From Neelides folsomi (lineage: Eukaryota; Arthropoda; Collembola; Neelipleona; Neelidae), in contig JAQGBZ010000477.1 in the NCBI GenBank assembly GCA_034687125.1, forward strand, positions 1-43,405: a DNA stretch of 43,405 nt. The letters run 5' to 3'. Shown piece after piece: positions 9,316-21,483 of the stretch (position 1 is the stretch's first letter; the number at the start of each line of letters is the position of its first letter). The notes under the pieces were generated by a model. It had not been told where the DNA came from. It made no database searches and saw only the letters and a list, made by a program, of their open reading frames with translations. Position numbers and translations under genes: made by a program.

Positions 9316-12300
9316 ATGGAGCTGTTGAGTCCAGAAGACGGAGAAACTGATGAGTAAGTTTTATGCAAAAAGTTTAGCATAATTTCATTTCGCCGAAATG
9401 ATTTTGGTGTTCGATTTTAATGGAATTGGCTTCTCCAATTTCCCTTCCAGCGTGAGTACATAGAAAGCAACTTTCACGTATTAATGTTCTTCGCGTTGCT
9501 TTTCAACTTTGCTTGAATTGAGGTCAGGCCAAAATTGAATTCTCAATTCTCATCAGTCTTCCCATTGAATTTTTATTTGAATTCGTTGGATGTACCTCTT
9601 GTTGATTCAAACCCTGACTCATTCTATTTTATATAATTACAATTATTAGTCAAATAACACAATGGGAAACTTCATTTGATTATTAATATCCGAAGAACTA
9701 TCAACTTTATTGAGGTCATCTTTTATCCTTTCTTCTACTTTGGATAACAATGCCAATTTGACACTTTTGAGATATTTAATAAAAATGGGATCAACTGTGT
9801 ATGTATTGTTGTAGTTGATTCCCATATAAGTATGTTTAATATGGGAATTCGAATTGGAATACAAATAATATTTTGTTATGTATAAAAACATTTGTCCTGG
9901 GTTTAAGAAAACACACTTGTTACGATCTTTGCCTATCGAGCCTTACTTCACCCAATTCACTATATAAATAAAGCTATTTTATTAAGTATTGTTCTAAAAG
10001 TTTCAACATACTTATTATATACAGGATATACCATTAAATATTTAAGATCTACATATAAGATTAAGAAAATTGTTTTAGCTATACGACAATTCAGACTTCT
10101 ACATATTATGGGAATTAGTGTCGACTTTAAGCATTTAACTTCGCAATATTTTGAGTTAAAAAATAACGTGACATTTGGAAGTCACTTCTGTGTTTTGCAT
10201 ATTCGATGTCATAATATGTTTCTCAGAGTTGGAAGCTCTAAGAACTCTTATCGGATTAGTTAGAAGAGCCGCACTTCTCTAATTACAAGATAATCAGCTT
10301 AGTTAGTTTCATTCAATTTTTAATAGCGGTTTCGAGGTCAGGAAATGAGATAACGGAGAAAAACGTCAAAAGACTTCTGCCACGTCTTTTATTCATATAC
10401 AGATACATAAGCACATAACATAATATATGCAAATAGGCTCGTGCTGATAAAATCTATTATTTAATTATAATTCTCCAGCAAAAACTCAAATGGTTATTAT
10501 GTTCTATCAATATTATTCATGGTAGTAATTGTAAATTGTAATACATATATCCTTCATACATACTTCTCTATATAAAATAACCACTACTATACATAAATAC
10601 TAAATAACCAATACATAAATACTAATACAGTACAGTGTCCTTTTATAAATATAATAAAAACTTAAAACAACAGCAGCTCCCTTTTAAATTAAAGAAATAA
10701 TTTAAAAAGGTCGTTAAAGCTTTCTGTGAATGTCATTTTTACGACGGCTTATTTCTTATTTGCAAAAACTTTACAAATTGTAAATCATGAAATATTTTCC
10801 TATTAGAATGTTTATACTTACCCAAGTATAAAAAATTACATGAGTTGGTGATTGGTGAAGTTGTTTATTATAGTTAAGCATATAGGAAGGCCAATAAAAC
10901 AGTATTAAAGACAATTCCAGGGACCTGCCGAGTCACAGGGGAAATTCCCTGTCCAGACTCATTCAATCCGTTTGCTCCCACGTCAGGAACTGAAGTTGTA
11001 GGGAGGCATTATTATTTATATACGGACTTCAAAGATCCAGTCACTTGAGATTTGATAAACGTTGTGAGTAGGCGGGGAAAGTTGGTTGGATCTTCTTACA
11101 CAGCCTTTGTGATCCCAAATTTGATTTCTCTCCTGATTTAATTTCGTGTGAGGAGAAACGATCTCTTCACGCAATGGAATTTTACGAGGAAGATGAAAGG
11201 AACCCAAGTCCACTTAAATCAAATACCTCCTCGTCCTCCTCAGAAATTGACATGGAATTGGGAATTCATAGACAGAGAAATTCTGAGACGGAAACGGATA
11301 GCACGGAAGACTTTACATCTGAAAATAGGGATATTATTGAGGAGGAAAAAAATGAAAGTTTTTTTGATACACCGACTAGGTTTGTTTTATTTCACCTATT
11401 ATACTTATTTTTATGACCTATTATATACCAAAAGCTAAATGAATTACAATTGGATACAATACAATACAAATACAAACAATGCCATTTCAATTACACACTA
11501 TCTACTATCTATTAACAATAAATCAAGAATATAACTAACAAAATAATGAAGAGTATTAAGTATTAATTTAAATTTAAATTGAATAAATGTTAGATATTAG
11601 AAATAATTTGTTTTTAAATAATAATCGATCAAAGTCATTTCAGGATTTTTAAGGAGTTAACTAGAAGAAAAAAAGCAAGCTAATAAAATTGTAAGATTCG
11701 GGATTTCCCAATGTTCCACTCACACTAATAACAATTTATTTAAAGACCTATATTTATCTATTATAGTATTTAATTTCCTCTCGCGAATTTACACATGTCA
11801 GTTTACACTTAAATCTTGTTATAACTTAAAACACCCTGGGGAGACTTTTCGCTATACCTTCTTATGTAACGCCGCGGTCGGTCCAACAAAATCTGTGAAA
11901 ATCCCTCACTATCTCTTATTTAATGCCCACAGGTATCATGACGGAACTGTTCGGCTGCGAAACCCGCATATCGAGTTAATGGACCAGGACATTCTCTATC
12001 ACTTGGCTCTTGGAAGCGAATCTCATGACTTGGTCGAAATGTTCCAAGATACAAAGGTTAACTTACTACCAAAATATTAGTTTTATACAAAATTATATAT
12101 TATACTGATAAATCCTAAAATCCATAATATTGTCGGTATTAAATATTACGGCATTAGAACCAGATTAAAGTATTAAAATTGTAACCATAAATTGATTATC
12201 TTTTCAGTTTGTTTGCATTGGCGGAACTCCGCAACGAATGCAAGAATTTGCCTATTTCATCAAAGAGTAATTTTCTGAAATTTGATACATTTTAAACAGT

Positions 12301-14819
12301 TCAAAGTCAAGCGTGGGATTAAAATTAACGATCGTTTGCTTAAATGATTTGGGAATATATTACTTTATATTTATGAAGACGCTACGGTCATTATTTTCAC
12401 TCTTGATCTTGGCTTTTGAAATCATATAATATAGTGTAGTAGTGCCTGTGCCTAAGTATGAAACTTCTCAACTGCTATATATTTTAATTATCAAAGACTT
12501 AATTTTGTTATTTAAATAGGGAAATTGGACACAGGATCCCTACCGGGACGCAGCTTCATGACATCAGCCAATTCTCCTACCGTTATGCCATGTACAAAAT
12601 TGGGCCAGTGCTTTCCATTAGTGTAAGTTTATAAAAGATTTTAACAAATGAAAGTTTCTCATGTGAAATTGTATTTTGCTACTCTTTAAATATTTTCCGG
12701 TTTCAAATGCTTTGGCTTGAATTGTTTATGGTGTATACCTTACTAACATTAAGTAAGTACGGTTAGATAGATAGTAGGGATGGATCTTTCTCTTTTTTCC
12801 TACATTTATAAAATATTTATATCGCAGGCTGGAATTTTAATTTTGTAGGTCCAAATGTAGTGAAAAAAGGTTTGAACCATGTTTTATAAATACTGTATAA
12901 AAGGAGTTTTTGGTTCTTTGTTAAAGTTTAATAGATAGAGGAGCTTCTTTTCAGCTAAAACTTTTATTCTCTAAGGAATGGGGGTTTACTTTTGGTTCGT
13001 TGGGTCGAAATAAATAAAAGTAGACCTCGGGTTCCTGAGTAAGTAATTGAAATGTATATATTTATTAGTGAAAGAAAGATATTTGCTCTTTTTTCATTCT
13101 TAATATATATAAATGTATTGCGTATATTTTATACTTATACATACTATGTATATGTATTCCAGATTGAATAAAAACATATGAGAATCTACTATACTATAGG
13201 ATAGATGTACTAATATTTGTGATATACCCAATATACTTTTAAGGACTATCTTCTAGTTTATCGTTAATGTTTTTGTAAAGTTAATGATTGGACCATTTGA
13301 ACTATTGGTGATTTAAGAGAATTGCATATATGAAGATGTTTTTATTATTTCAGCACGGGATGGGAATGCCTTCTGCTGCTATACTTCTTCATGAAGTGAT
13401 TAAACTAATGTATCATGCCAAAGTGATCGATCCGATCTTTTTCCGGATTGGAACTTGCGGGGGTGTTGGAGTTGACGGTGGAAATGTTATCATAACAGAA
13501 GAAGCTCTCAACAGCGATTTGAAACCATACCATGAACTCGTGAGCCCCACTTTTACATATTACATTTTAGCATTTATTTTGCAACTGATCCTAATCTTAT
13601 TTAATCTTTCATATTCTTCCTATTTCTCAATATGAAATACAACCCAAGCTGCATCAATAACAATTTCAAAGCTACTTATGCTAATTGTTTCTGTCATTAA
13701 CAAATATTTGCAGTTTATTATTCATACATTCATTGATGCTTTAGCTTTAAATCCTCTCACGTACAACATGTGCATTTTTTTTATAATTTTCTCATTTAAT
13801 AAAAAGAACCTAATGTCTTATAAGATGATTTTTTTAAAAATATTTTAACAAATGGGATTTTCATGAAGCTTTCAATCGATAACAATTATTTGTGTTTGGA
13901 CAGACGGTACTTGGAAAAAAGATACGCCGTGCTTCGAAATTGGATAAAAGGCTTTGTGACGAACTTCTTTCCCTAGCCAGAGAACGTGACGATCCATATG
14001 ATACGTGTTCAGGAAAAACGATGTGTACGGATGATTTTTACGAAGGTGGAGAAAATATTCAAATCGAATCATTCCTTAAAAATTTCTCCCCAGACTTTGT
14101 CTTTGTCTTAACATAGTATATTCCAAGCATTTGCTAATCACAATTATTCTATAAAATTAAATGATGATTTTAAAGGGCAAGGACGACTCGACGGAGCCTT
14201 TTGTGATTACTCTGAGAAAGAAAAAATGTCTTATATCCATCATTTAAATCTACATGGAGTAACGAACATTGAAATGGAATCATTGGCATTCGCTGCGCTC
14301 ACTCATCATGCAGGGATTCGGGCAGCCGTCGTCTGCGTCTCGCTTCTCGACAGACTCAAGGGAGATCAAGTGAGACCAGAAATTCAATGAGATTTTCAAT
14401 AAATATGGGATGATTTCAAAAAATGTAATATCTCGTCTTCAAAGGTCTTGGCTGGGAAGGATGTGATGAACGAATGGCAACTTCGGCCTCAAAAACTCGT
14501 TGCTCGTTACATCAAGAAGCATTTGGGACTTTTGAGTCCGAGTCGGAATAAAAGCCCAATGCTCTCAACAATGGCCTGTGCTTGTCCTCACTCTTCTTCT
14601 GTGCGGGTCAAAAGTCCTAGGCGTATGAATATGGTAATAAAAGGATTTAAATCAACATTGCATGAAAATGATTTTAGTGGTTTTGTACTTCAATAACTTA
14701 ATGTAAATAGGCATTAAAAATCATTTATTTTGTAATAAAAAGAAATTTTAATCCGACTTAATTTAATTTTTCGCTTTTGTGATTTTTAGGTTCAGCAGGA
14801 GTCAGAGAGTTATGACTAA
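9316..14819 (+). CDS. UPP1: Uridine phosphorylase, 10 coding exons
   Basis: It cleaves uridine with phosphate to uracil and ribose-1-phosphate (cytosolic pyrimidine salvage). Exons are 9316-9353, 11104-11379, 11933-12056, 12208-12266, 12520-12622, 13354-13539, 13904-14045, 14176-14369, 14445-14633 and 14790-14819: 1341 nt, 446 residues. The catalytic part tracks vertebrate UPP throughout: RNPHIELMDQDILYHLAL, CIGGTPQRM, RYAMYKIGPVLSIS, the phosphate loop RIGTCGGVG (231-239), MCTDDFYEGQGRLDG with the uracil-binding Q311 and R313, the ribose-site IEMES (341-345), and VVCVSLLDRLKGDQ. Exon 2 adds a Ser/Glu-rich segment of about 90 residues absent from human UPP1 (310 residues). Exons 1 and 2 both end in phase 2, so exon 1 could splice directly to exon 3 (354 residues), or exon 2 could start its own transcript at ATG 11174 (410 residues). 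UPP2 is an equally possible name. Confidence 0.93.
9646..9891 (-). CDS. Unrecognised 81-residue reading frame inside UPP intron 1
   Basis: The frame runs from an ATG just after an acceptor-like TTAAACCCAG to a TAA. Its C-terminal half is charged and helical-looking (KLALLSKVEERIKDDLNKVD) and does not look like low-complexity AT translation. I recognise no family. It could be the last exon of a nested gene, a retrocopy remnant, or chance. Confidence 0.2.
   Translation of the reverse strand: MFLYITKYYLYSNSNSHIKHTYMGINYNNTYTVDPIFIKYLKSVKLALLSKVEERIKDDLNKVDSSSDINNQMKFPIVLFD
10935..10952 (+). promoter_or_regulatory. Near-palindromic kappaB-like site upstream of UPP exon 2
   Basis: ACAGGGGAAATTCCCTGT is an almost perfect palindrome containing GGGGAAATTCC, which fits the Rel/NF-kappaB consensus GGGRNNYYCC. 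It is about 170 bp upstream of exon 2 and about 240 bp upstream of the ATG at 11174. This suggests an internal promoter, but a single site is weak evidence. Confidence 0.3.
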
Positions 14820-15907
14820 AGTCTAAAAATGTTTCAACAAGAGATCCAGAATTATGAAAATGAAAACAAATTCCTAAAATCCATCTTTACCTAACTATTT
14901 GTGGATAAGCCTAATGGGAAAATACCCTAAATTGACATACTACAATCGATACTTGATTCTGGAGCTATTGATGAATTTAGTGCACCATAGAGTATATCTA
15001 ATTGTTTACATATATAACCTATTTAAAACTATCTCCGTTCAAGCAATCTTCTAGCAATTAACAATTATAAAATATAGACATATTTATACATAATCACATC
15101 CAATCCAATCACTTTCAAAAATCAAATATGCACACTATATTTTAGAATAAAACGATCTCTTTTGAATAAAATGATTGATGATAGATGCGGAATTTTGCTT
15201 GAACGGAAAATAGTTTCGTTAATGGAACAGTCAAACACGTGAAATTGGATGCCGTGTAGTTTAATAATTAGATTACATAGTTCCTAATTAGCTAATAAAA
15301 ATATTCGTAGGTATATTGCTATTATAATTAGCTAATTATTAGTATTATAAAATTATTTAGTTTTAAATTCATTGTTATAAACTATAATTATAAATATAAT
15401 TAAATTGTATGATTTAATTATAACATGTACCTAATATAAATTTAAATTAAAGTTATATTTTAGTGGAAATTGTTAAATGCAATTACCTATATGATTATAA
15501 TAGGAGTTATGTAAATGTTAGTATACATGAATGCATAGAAATGTTTAAAAGGACGTGTGATTAATGATTGTAATTATGTAATGTTTAAGATGCGTGTTGG
15601 TTGTGCCTACTTTGCGAATTCATATCGTACCTTTGTGCATTAAGAAATAATTAGTTGATAATTTCAATTGTGAACAACACTTTGTTATTTAAGTTACATT
15701 TCCTTATATGTATAAGACTTGTTGTAAGTGTGAAATTAGAATTTGTCCACTTGATTAAAATATATTTTTCATAATGAATTAAGCGTCAGTATCATAAGGA
15801 GTATTTTATAATTTGGTCTCAAATACTGATGCCTTTGCCAAAATCGTCATAATGATGAAACTGAAGATCAAAATCAAATTATTTCAATTAAAGCTATGTA
15901 GAATATA
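14820..15907. other. UPP 3' UTR and AT-rich intergenic DNA
   Basis: After the UPP stop the sequence becomes strongly AT-rich. Self-complementary AATTAGCTAAT-type motifs occur around 15280-15340. No gene is seen. Confidence 0.5.
15146..15151 (+). terminator. Candidate polyadenylation signal, UPP gene
   Basis: AATAAA lies about 330 nt after the stop codon. A second AATAAA follows at about 15165. Confidence 0.35.
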
Positions 15908-15983
15908 CAGGGTGGGCCATAAGTATCTTTCTTTTTTAAATAAACAATCGTATAAAAAAGAAAGATACTTATGGCCCATCCTG
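15908..15983. mobile_element. 76-bp hairpin MITE, copy 2
   Basis: This has the same length and the same 30-bp arms as the copy at 2033-2108. There is one mismatch between the arms, and TA flanks at 15906-15907 and 15984-15985. The loop is the reverse complement of copy 1 with small changes, so the two copies are inserted in opposite orientations. Their near identity implies recent activity by a transposase encoded elsewhere. Confidence 0.9.
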
Positions 15984-15985
15984 TA

Positions 15986-16739
15986 CATACTTGTGTACAT
16001 ACCCAAGAAAGTTTATTCCATTAGTCTTTTTCCTTATACATACCTAGTTTATTTCTACTACAATTTAAGTTTAGTAACTACTACGTCTACAACGCCTAAA
16101 CTTAACACTTTAATGAAAGTAATATTTACAATTATTTATATTACCAATTTTTAGAATGATGTTTAACCCATAAAATGTATAATTCTTAATTGATTGCAGT
16201 TTATTCTATAACAAATAATATATTATAAGTACCTAATTGATTCGACCAATTCTTTTTAAGCATGTTTGATGTAAACTTTCTTCATCATTAACTTTATTAC
16301 TTAGAGAATTATAGTAGAACAATAAAGAGAATGTGTATTAACTAACGATCTATCATCTTTATCCTCTTTGTGAACAAGTGCAAATATTACATACAATCAA
16401 TGTACTTATTGCAAATTAAATGCAACATTGACCCATTGACTTGTTCAGCAGTTATCACAATTCTGACTTTTTCCATAAATATTCATCAATGACTTGCATC
16501 AAAGTATATTGTATTTACAATATAATTGTATATTGTATCTATCTATTGTATATATTGTATATTGTATCTACAATATAATTATACTTATGTAAGTAGTATA
16601 TTAGATAATGAATAAGCTAAATCGAGTTTAAGCTATTAATTTAATAATTATAATTATTAGTTTATTGAGAAGTGCATGCTTTTGTGGAATGATGGAATGT
16701 GTCGTTGATGCTAATATTGAAAATTTAGCCGTGCACTAT
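15986..16739. other. AT-rich intergenic DNA
   Basis: Between the MITE and the 3' end of the four-span protein gene I see only AT-rich sequence. This includes a duplicated 19-mer, TTGTATTTACAATATAATT at 16509-16527 and 16562-16580 (one mismatch). No gene is seen. Confidence 0.5.
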
Positions 16740-18058
16740 TTAGTATCCACTATTCTCCAGCATGGTCTTGTTTTCTTTCCAATATGCAACAATCACTCGT
16801 CTCTAAAATTTTATAAAATCAAATAAATTGTTTAATATTTTTTTACAACAACATTCGATAACAGTTAGTTTTGAGCAGTTATATTTTAAATATTTAGGTT
16901 ACATAGATAGTATAGTAATTCAGTAATAGATATTTTTAAAAGTTAGTACAAATACCTTGTATTGAGCATAGACTACACAGAATCCATAAGTCCATAACCC
17001 AGCATAGATTGAGACGCAAATGATGGGGACCAAATCCCAAGTGACTGTCAACTCTCTGAATTGGTAGAAAATGAAGATGCAAACGAACATTGTTAAGTCA
17101 ATTAAGAACATGGTCGTGACAAGAACGAAGGTGTAGAACAGCCAAGGAATGTACCAATATGGGCTTGCCTTGAAATTTAATAAATTAAATATCATTTTTA
17201 TGAAATAATTAAATTACTTTATGCTGTATTTAATACTATTTTTGTCTGAAAGTCTTTACATCTTTGATCAGGAGCGCATAGATGATGAAAAGTCCAACAA
17301 ACATGTATCCCCCTTCGGCTGCCATCATTGCAACGAAAAATGGCCTCCACACTTCAAATTTTGATAAAATTATGAATTTAACCATTCAAAATAATTTATA
17401 CTTTTTTAATTTAAATAATAACTAAAATATTTATTTTAGTTGATGGGAAGATCTTTTGCTTACAAACAACAAGTCTTGCAATCAACTCTTTATTGTCGTC
17501 GCTTTTGTATGGATCAAAATCCTCTTCAAACTTTTCTTTCCACCAATGTTCCGTCCTTTCTGGGTGCACAAAGTAAAGCAAAGCCAGAACAAGAGTGAAG
17601 AGAAATGAAGTCATCTATAAATTTTTAATATTTTACCTTAATATTAAAACATTTTGATTTCATTATTCTTGATAGAGAATAAAGACTGACTTGAGTTATT
17701 GACAATACAATGATCGTTCCTTCTTTGAGCGTGCAAACCCCGCAAAATTGCTGAGGTAGTTTTAGATCTTTGATCCATTGCCTCTGTAATTTTAATTAAT
17801 AATTTGTTAAGTAAACCCGATTTAATTTATTTTGGCTTTAAATTAAAGGACTAACGAGTATACTATACTATAGAGTAAGTTCTTAATAATTTGTTAATCG
17901 TATTATTATTGTTAGATTATTTTTTGAAAATAATAGATAGAACTACTACTAATTCATATTTTTGATATTTTATGTAGAGACATATTAAGTATTTATGATT
18001 GTTTTACAAGGCTGAATTTTTTTCTTTGCTTCTCGACTTTTTCTTCATCGGTTTCCAT
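16740..18058 (-). CDS. Four-span membrane protein, LAPTM/DUF4728-like, 6 exons
   Basis: Minus-strand exons are 18058-18008, 17783-17691, 17614-17464, 17351-17260, 17168-16956 and 16802-16740: 663 nt, 220 residues, with all phases and GT-AG junctions consistent. The cytosolic N-terminus is charged (METDEEKVEKQRKK). It leads into a cysteine pair, FCGVCTLKEGTIIVLSITQ, typical of LAPTM-like and arthropod DUF4728 proteins just before the first span. Four hydrophobic segments follow: MTSFLFTLVLALLYFV; MMAAEGGYMFVGLFIIYALL; FVLVTTMFLIDLTMFVCIFI; and LVPIICVSIYAGLWTYGFCV. A hydrophilic, acidic loop of about 45 residues sits between spans 1 and 2, and a 20-residue tail ends in NSGY. Such proteins usually reside in endolysosomal or septate-junction-related membranes, but no function can be read from the sequence. 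The family assignment is tentative; the gene model is firm. Confidence 0.82.
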
Positions 18059-18440
18059 TATTATTGACTGCCGAACTCGTTGTTTGATTTCGAACGATTT
18101 GTTTTGATTTTTAAATTCCTCCAGGATTAATGAATATGTTAGGACTATTTAAATAATAATTTATTATTTCTGCTTTGAAGACTGAAATTATAAGATTGTT
18201 TATTACTTATGGTTAGTTAGCTGTTAATATACTATATATTAGAATAATTACAAAAGCCTTAAAAATCTGAAAGACCTTTTGTCCTTACATGATCGAATTT
18301 AATTTGAATAATTAAATATCTACGTGAAAAAGACAAACTTTTTATTTACAACGCTTTTTATTTATTTTAATTCAACTTTTATTTAATTTAGTTTAGCAAT
18401 GCTAACACAATCCCATTACAAAATTTGTATGTCTTATTAT
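18059..18440. other. 5' flank of the four-span protein gene
   Basis: This is AT-rich upstream DNA between the start codon and the hAT insertion. No TATA/initiator pair was recognised. The left copy of the hAT target-site duplication is at 18433-18440. Confidence 0.4.
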
Positions 18441-19422
18441 CAGGGCCCGGATTTTTATTTTCTAAAAACTTAAAAATATTTATTTATCCATTTTCTAAAA
18501 AACGCCGAAATATTTACTTAAATATAAATAAATATAAAATAATATTTTTTAATATCATTTATTTCCCTTAAAATGACAATTTAAAGTTTAGTTTGCATTG
18601 CAAAATGTGACACAAGTAACATTTCATGATCATTAAATGTGAAACTCACTCTGTTATCTCTTAAAATGGCTTTAAACATACTGATACTTCGTTCAGCTTC
18701 AACAGATGTAATTGGGGCAAATTTGAATGCGAGTATCCTTGCTCGTTCCATCGGTGTTTCACTTGTAATTCCTGTTCCACTGTGAATGGCGGCAATATTT
18801 TTCAATGTCGAGAGCAGAATTTTTTGAAATCACCATATTAAACTTCTCAGAAACTACTTTTCCAATTTGGCCATCAATTGAGTTTAAATTCTTTTCAACA
18901 TTTGATAATATAGCCAAACTATCAATCAAACTCATATTAAGTGTTTCTAACATAGTAATGGACTCGATTGGATTAGACCTAATGAGGTCTAAACAACTTT
19001 GGATTGACTTTGATTCTTCAGAATTTAAAGCTTGTAGGACTTCAATAGTTTTTAGATGTTTTTTAAAGCGTCTCAACATTTATATTTCCCACTTTGTTTG
19101 CTTTGTTTCATTGATTAGGCTCATATTAATGCTAGGAGCTAATCTAAATTTTACAATATTCTTGCATTTACAGTACATTCAATATGTAAACATCATGTTT
19201 AAATGCACCTTTAGAACATTAAAATGGCTAAATATTTATATAAAAATATAATATTTACGTAAATATTAAAATCAAAAATGTTTACTAAAAACCCAAAATA
19301 TTTTTTTATTTTAAAATATTTTGTCTCTATAAACTTCCATATATATGAAGGCATGTATCCAAAATTTTGGCTTTCTAATATGTACGGTTAAAATATTTAC
19401 TTAAATAGAAATCCGGGCCCTA
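18441..19422 (-). mobile_element. Non-autonomous hAT transposon with intact ends and target duplication
   Basis: The left end begins CAGGGCCCGGATTT and the right end, read inward, begins TAGGGCCCGGATTT. This gives terminal inverted repeats of 13 of 14 bp. Both sides are flanked by the perfect 8-bp duplication CTTATTAT (18433-18440 and 19423-19430). An 8-bp duplication plus CAGGG-type ends is diagnostic of the hAT superfamily. The 982-bp body keeps only the C-terminal part of a transposase on the minus strand, so it depends on a full-length relative. It lies about 380 bp upstream of the four-span protein's start codon. Confidence 0.95.
18581..19079 (-). pseudogene. Frameshifted C-terminal fragment of hAT transposase
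   Basis: The frame from 19079 (LRRFKKHLKTIEVLQALNSE...) runs in register to about 18800. The family-typical continuation (NIAAIHSGTG, then FAPITSVEAERSISMFKAIL and DNRVSFTFNDHEMLL) is in a different frame. The shift occurs at an A-run near 18797-18803. The second part is the hAT C-terminal dimerisation region, whose hallmark is AP-(I/T)-(T/S)-S..ERSFS. The RNase H-like catalytic domain and BED finger are missing, so the product cannot be active. Confidence 0.88.
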
Positions 19423-19430
19423 CTTATTAT

Positions 19431-21483
19431 AAGTTATTAAATAAACTTATACATAATATTTGAGTAGTGTACCTACTCATTGTCAGTATATGTTAACTAG
19501 AGTATATATAAAATTTTCATTTACTTTATTTTAATTAAAGCTTGAATTTTTAATTGTTTAAACTGTTATAATTATCAAATTCGCTATTTACATATTTGTT
19601 ATATACTAGTAATACTGGGTAATTAATCGATATTTTAATTAAACTTTTCATTTACCCATATATTCTGCATATTCATAAGTAGAAGTTTCATGACACGTAA
19701 ACAGAACGTCGGGTTTGTTTGCTTGTATCTAACATTAAGTATTTAAGTATTAATGATAATTGATAAGCATTATGTAAATCAATATTATAGGTGCTGTTAT
19801 GTAGCACATCTGCAAGATTTCTATATTATTACTTGATGCAGAAGCCCAATTTTACTTTATATACAAATCACTTGTTCTTGTGTAATTTAGTTAGATCTTA
19901 TTTATTTTAATTAATTGCTTTTATGTAACTTTATTGTTCATTTCAAAACAAATTCAATATTTATTCATTAAATATGTACCTAGGTAATAAATAAACTTAT
20001 CATTATCATAGAAGTTCATCATACATATTTGTGAGTCATCAGTCATCATAATACATGTAGTCTATATATGGGTCATATATTCGTATGGTAAATATACTAT
20101 ACCATATAAATGTAATACATTATACAAACACAATGTATCTACAATATTTTACTTTGAACTTTATATGGTAGCCCGCATACAAATTAAATCAATATTTGAA
20201 ACTTTCGGTCTGTTTTTTAAGAGTTGTTTGCTCCAATTTTGCTCCGGGTAAACAAGAAGGTCTTTTGCAAGCCGTTGATTGACAATGTCCATGTATTATT
20301 TAAGGAGGATGAGAGAGGTCGAAAAATGAGGGTGAAGTGAATTTGGCCATTTAACCTCCAAATCCATTCTTACATGGGGCCATCAAACAAATTATGTTTA
20401 TCTCTTTAAGGTCTGATCACCTACACAGGCCCAAATTGCTCTCCTCTCATCTCAAATCGTTCTGCATATTAACTTCCACTGTCACTTTTAGTTTCATTAT
20501 GCAACCTCACCCATTTGGTCAAACAGCTCGAAAGATGCAGAGGGACTTTTAATGGGGAAAAGTCATATTGCAATCTTACGTGATTCTTTTTCCACGTGAC
20601 TCATTCATTGTCCATTGATGGAATGTATATTAATTTTATTCGATCTCAATGGCTCTTGGCATTATTTATATGCTAATCCTTTTAAAACGCCAACTCACTT
20701 CTCACATTACTTTTAATGTTTAATATGCCAAGTTAAAATGCCATCTTTATATTGAAATGGAATAAAGTTAATTAACAGAACCAATTAGCTAAAGAGTAAT
20801 GTACAGTTCCTTTTGTTCCACTTGTCTAATTAGTAAATTGACTTGGATTACTTGGCTTGTTTTTAATGGAAAATAATGAAAAGATTTTCACTTTTGAATG
20901 TTTATTATTTTAATAGTCAAAGTTTTAAAGTTAATTTTACAATGTTTCATAATGTCCTTACGCAGATTGCGTTTATGTAATACTCATGGCTTTCTTCTTT
21001 TATTCAAATTAGCATGCTAATTTCATTTACCCAATTATCAAACTTTGTAATTAATCAGTCAGCTTGAAAACTGAAATTCGCATTTTCTCGTATGCAATTG
21101 TTCACTAGCTTATGAATAGGCTTGACATCATTAACCTAACGAGTTGACAATTTTATTTCCTTATAATAAAGCACACGTAACCCTTAAATGTATATATGTA
21201 TACGTGTTTACTAGTTAGCATTTTTAGTAGTAATTAAAATCACGAAATAATATTTAATAAGCATCAGTAGGAATGAGTAGTTTGATAATAATAAAATAAA
21301 TGAAAGGGATTTGCATTGGGATCGTGATCATTCAATTATAATTAATTAATTAATTAATATAAAAATGAAAAAGGAGTCTTTTGAAGTTGGAGAAAACGAA
21401 CGTCATTTTGCTAACATTGCGAGTATTCAATTTCCTAAATATCTAACATTCTTTATCATTCTTACTACAAAATAACATTCTGA
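19431..21483. other. Intergenic DNA, no gene seen
   Basis: This 2-kb AT-rich stretch separates the hAT element from the 3' end of the PH-domain gene. A somewhat less AT-rich patch lies at about 20200-20660. It contains no convincing reading frame, promoter or RNA gene. Confidence 0.45.

Larger units (their letters stand above)
9354..11103 (+). other. Intron 1 of the uridine phosphorylase gene
   Basis: This 1.75-kb intron starts at a GTAAGT donor and ends at TTACACAG. It is AT-rich. It holds a minus-strand reading frame at 9646-9891 and, at its 3' end (about 10900-11100), a GC-richer stretch that could be an internal promoter for exon 2. Confidence 0.5.

Noticed and set aside
18805..19251. 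Plus-strand 148-codon frame
   Set aside because: It is the antisense of the hAT transposase fragment.
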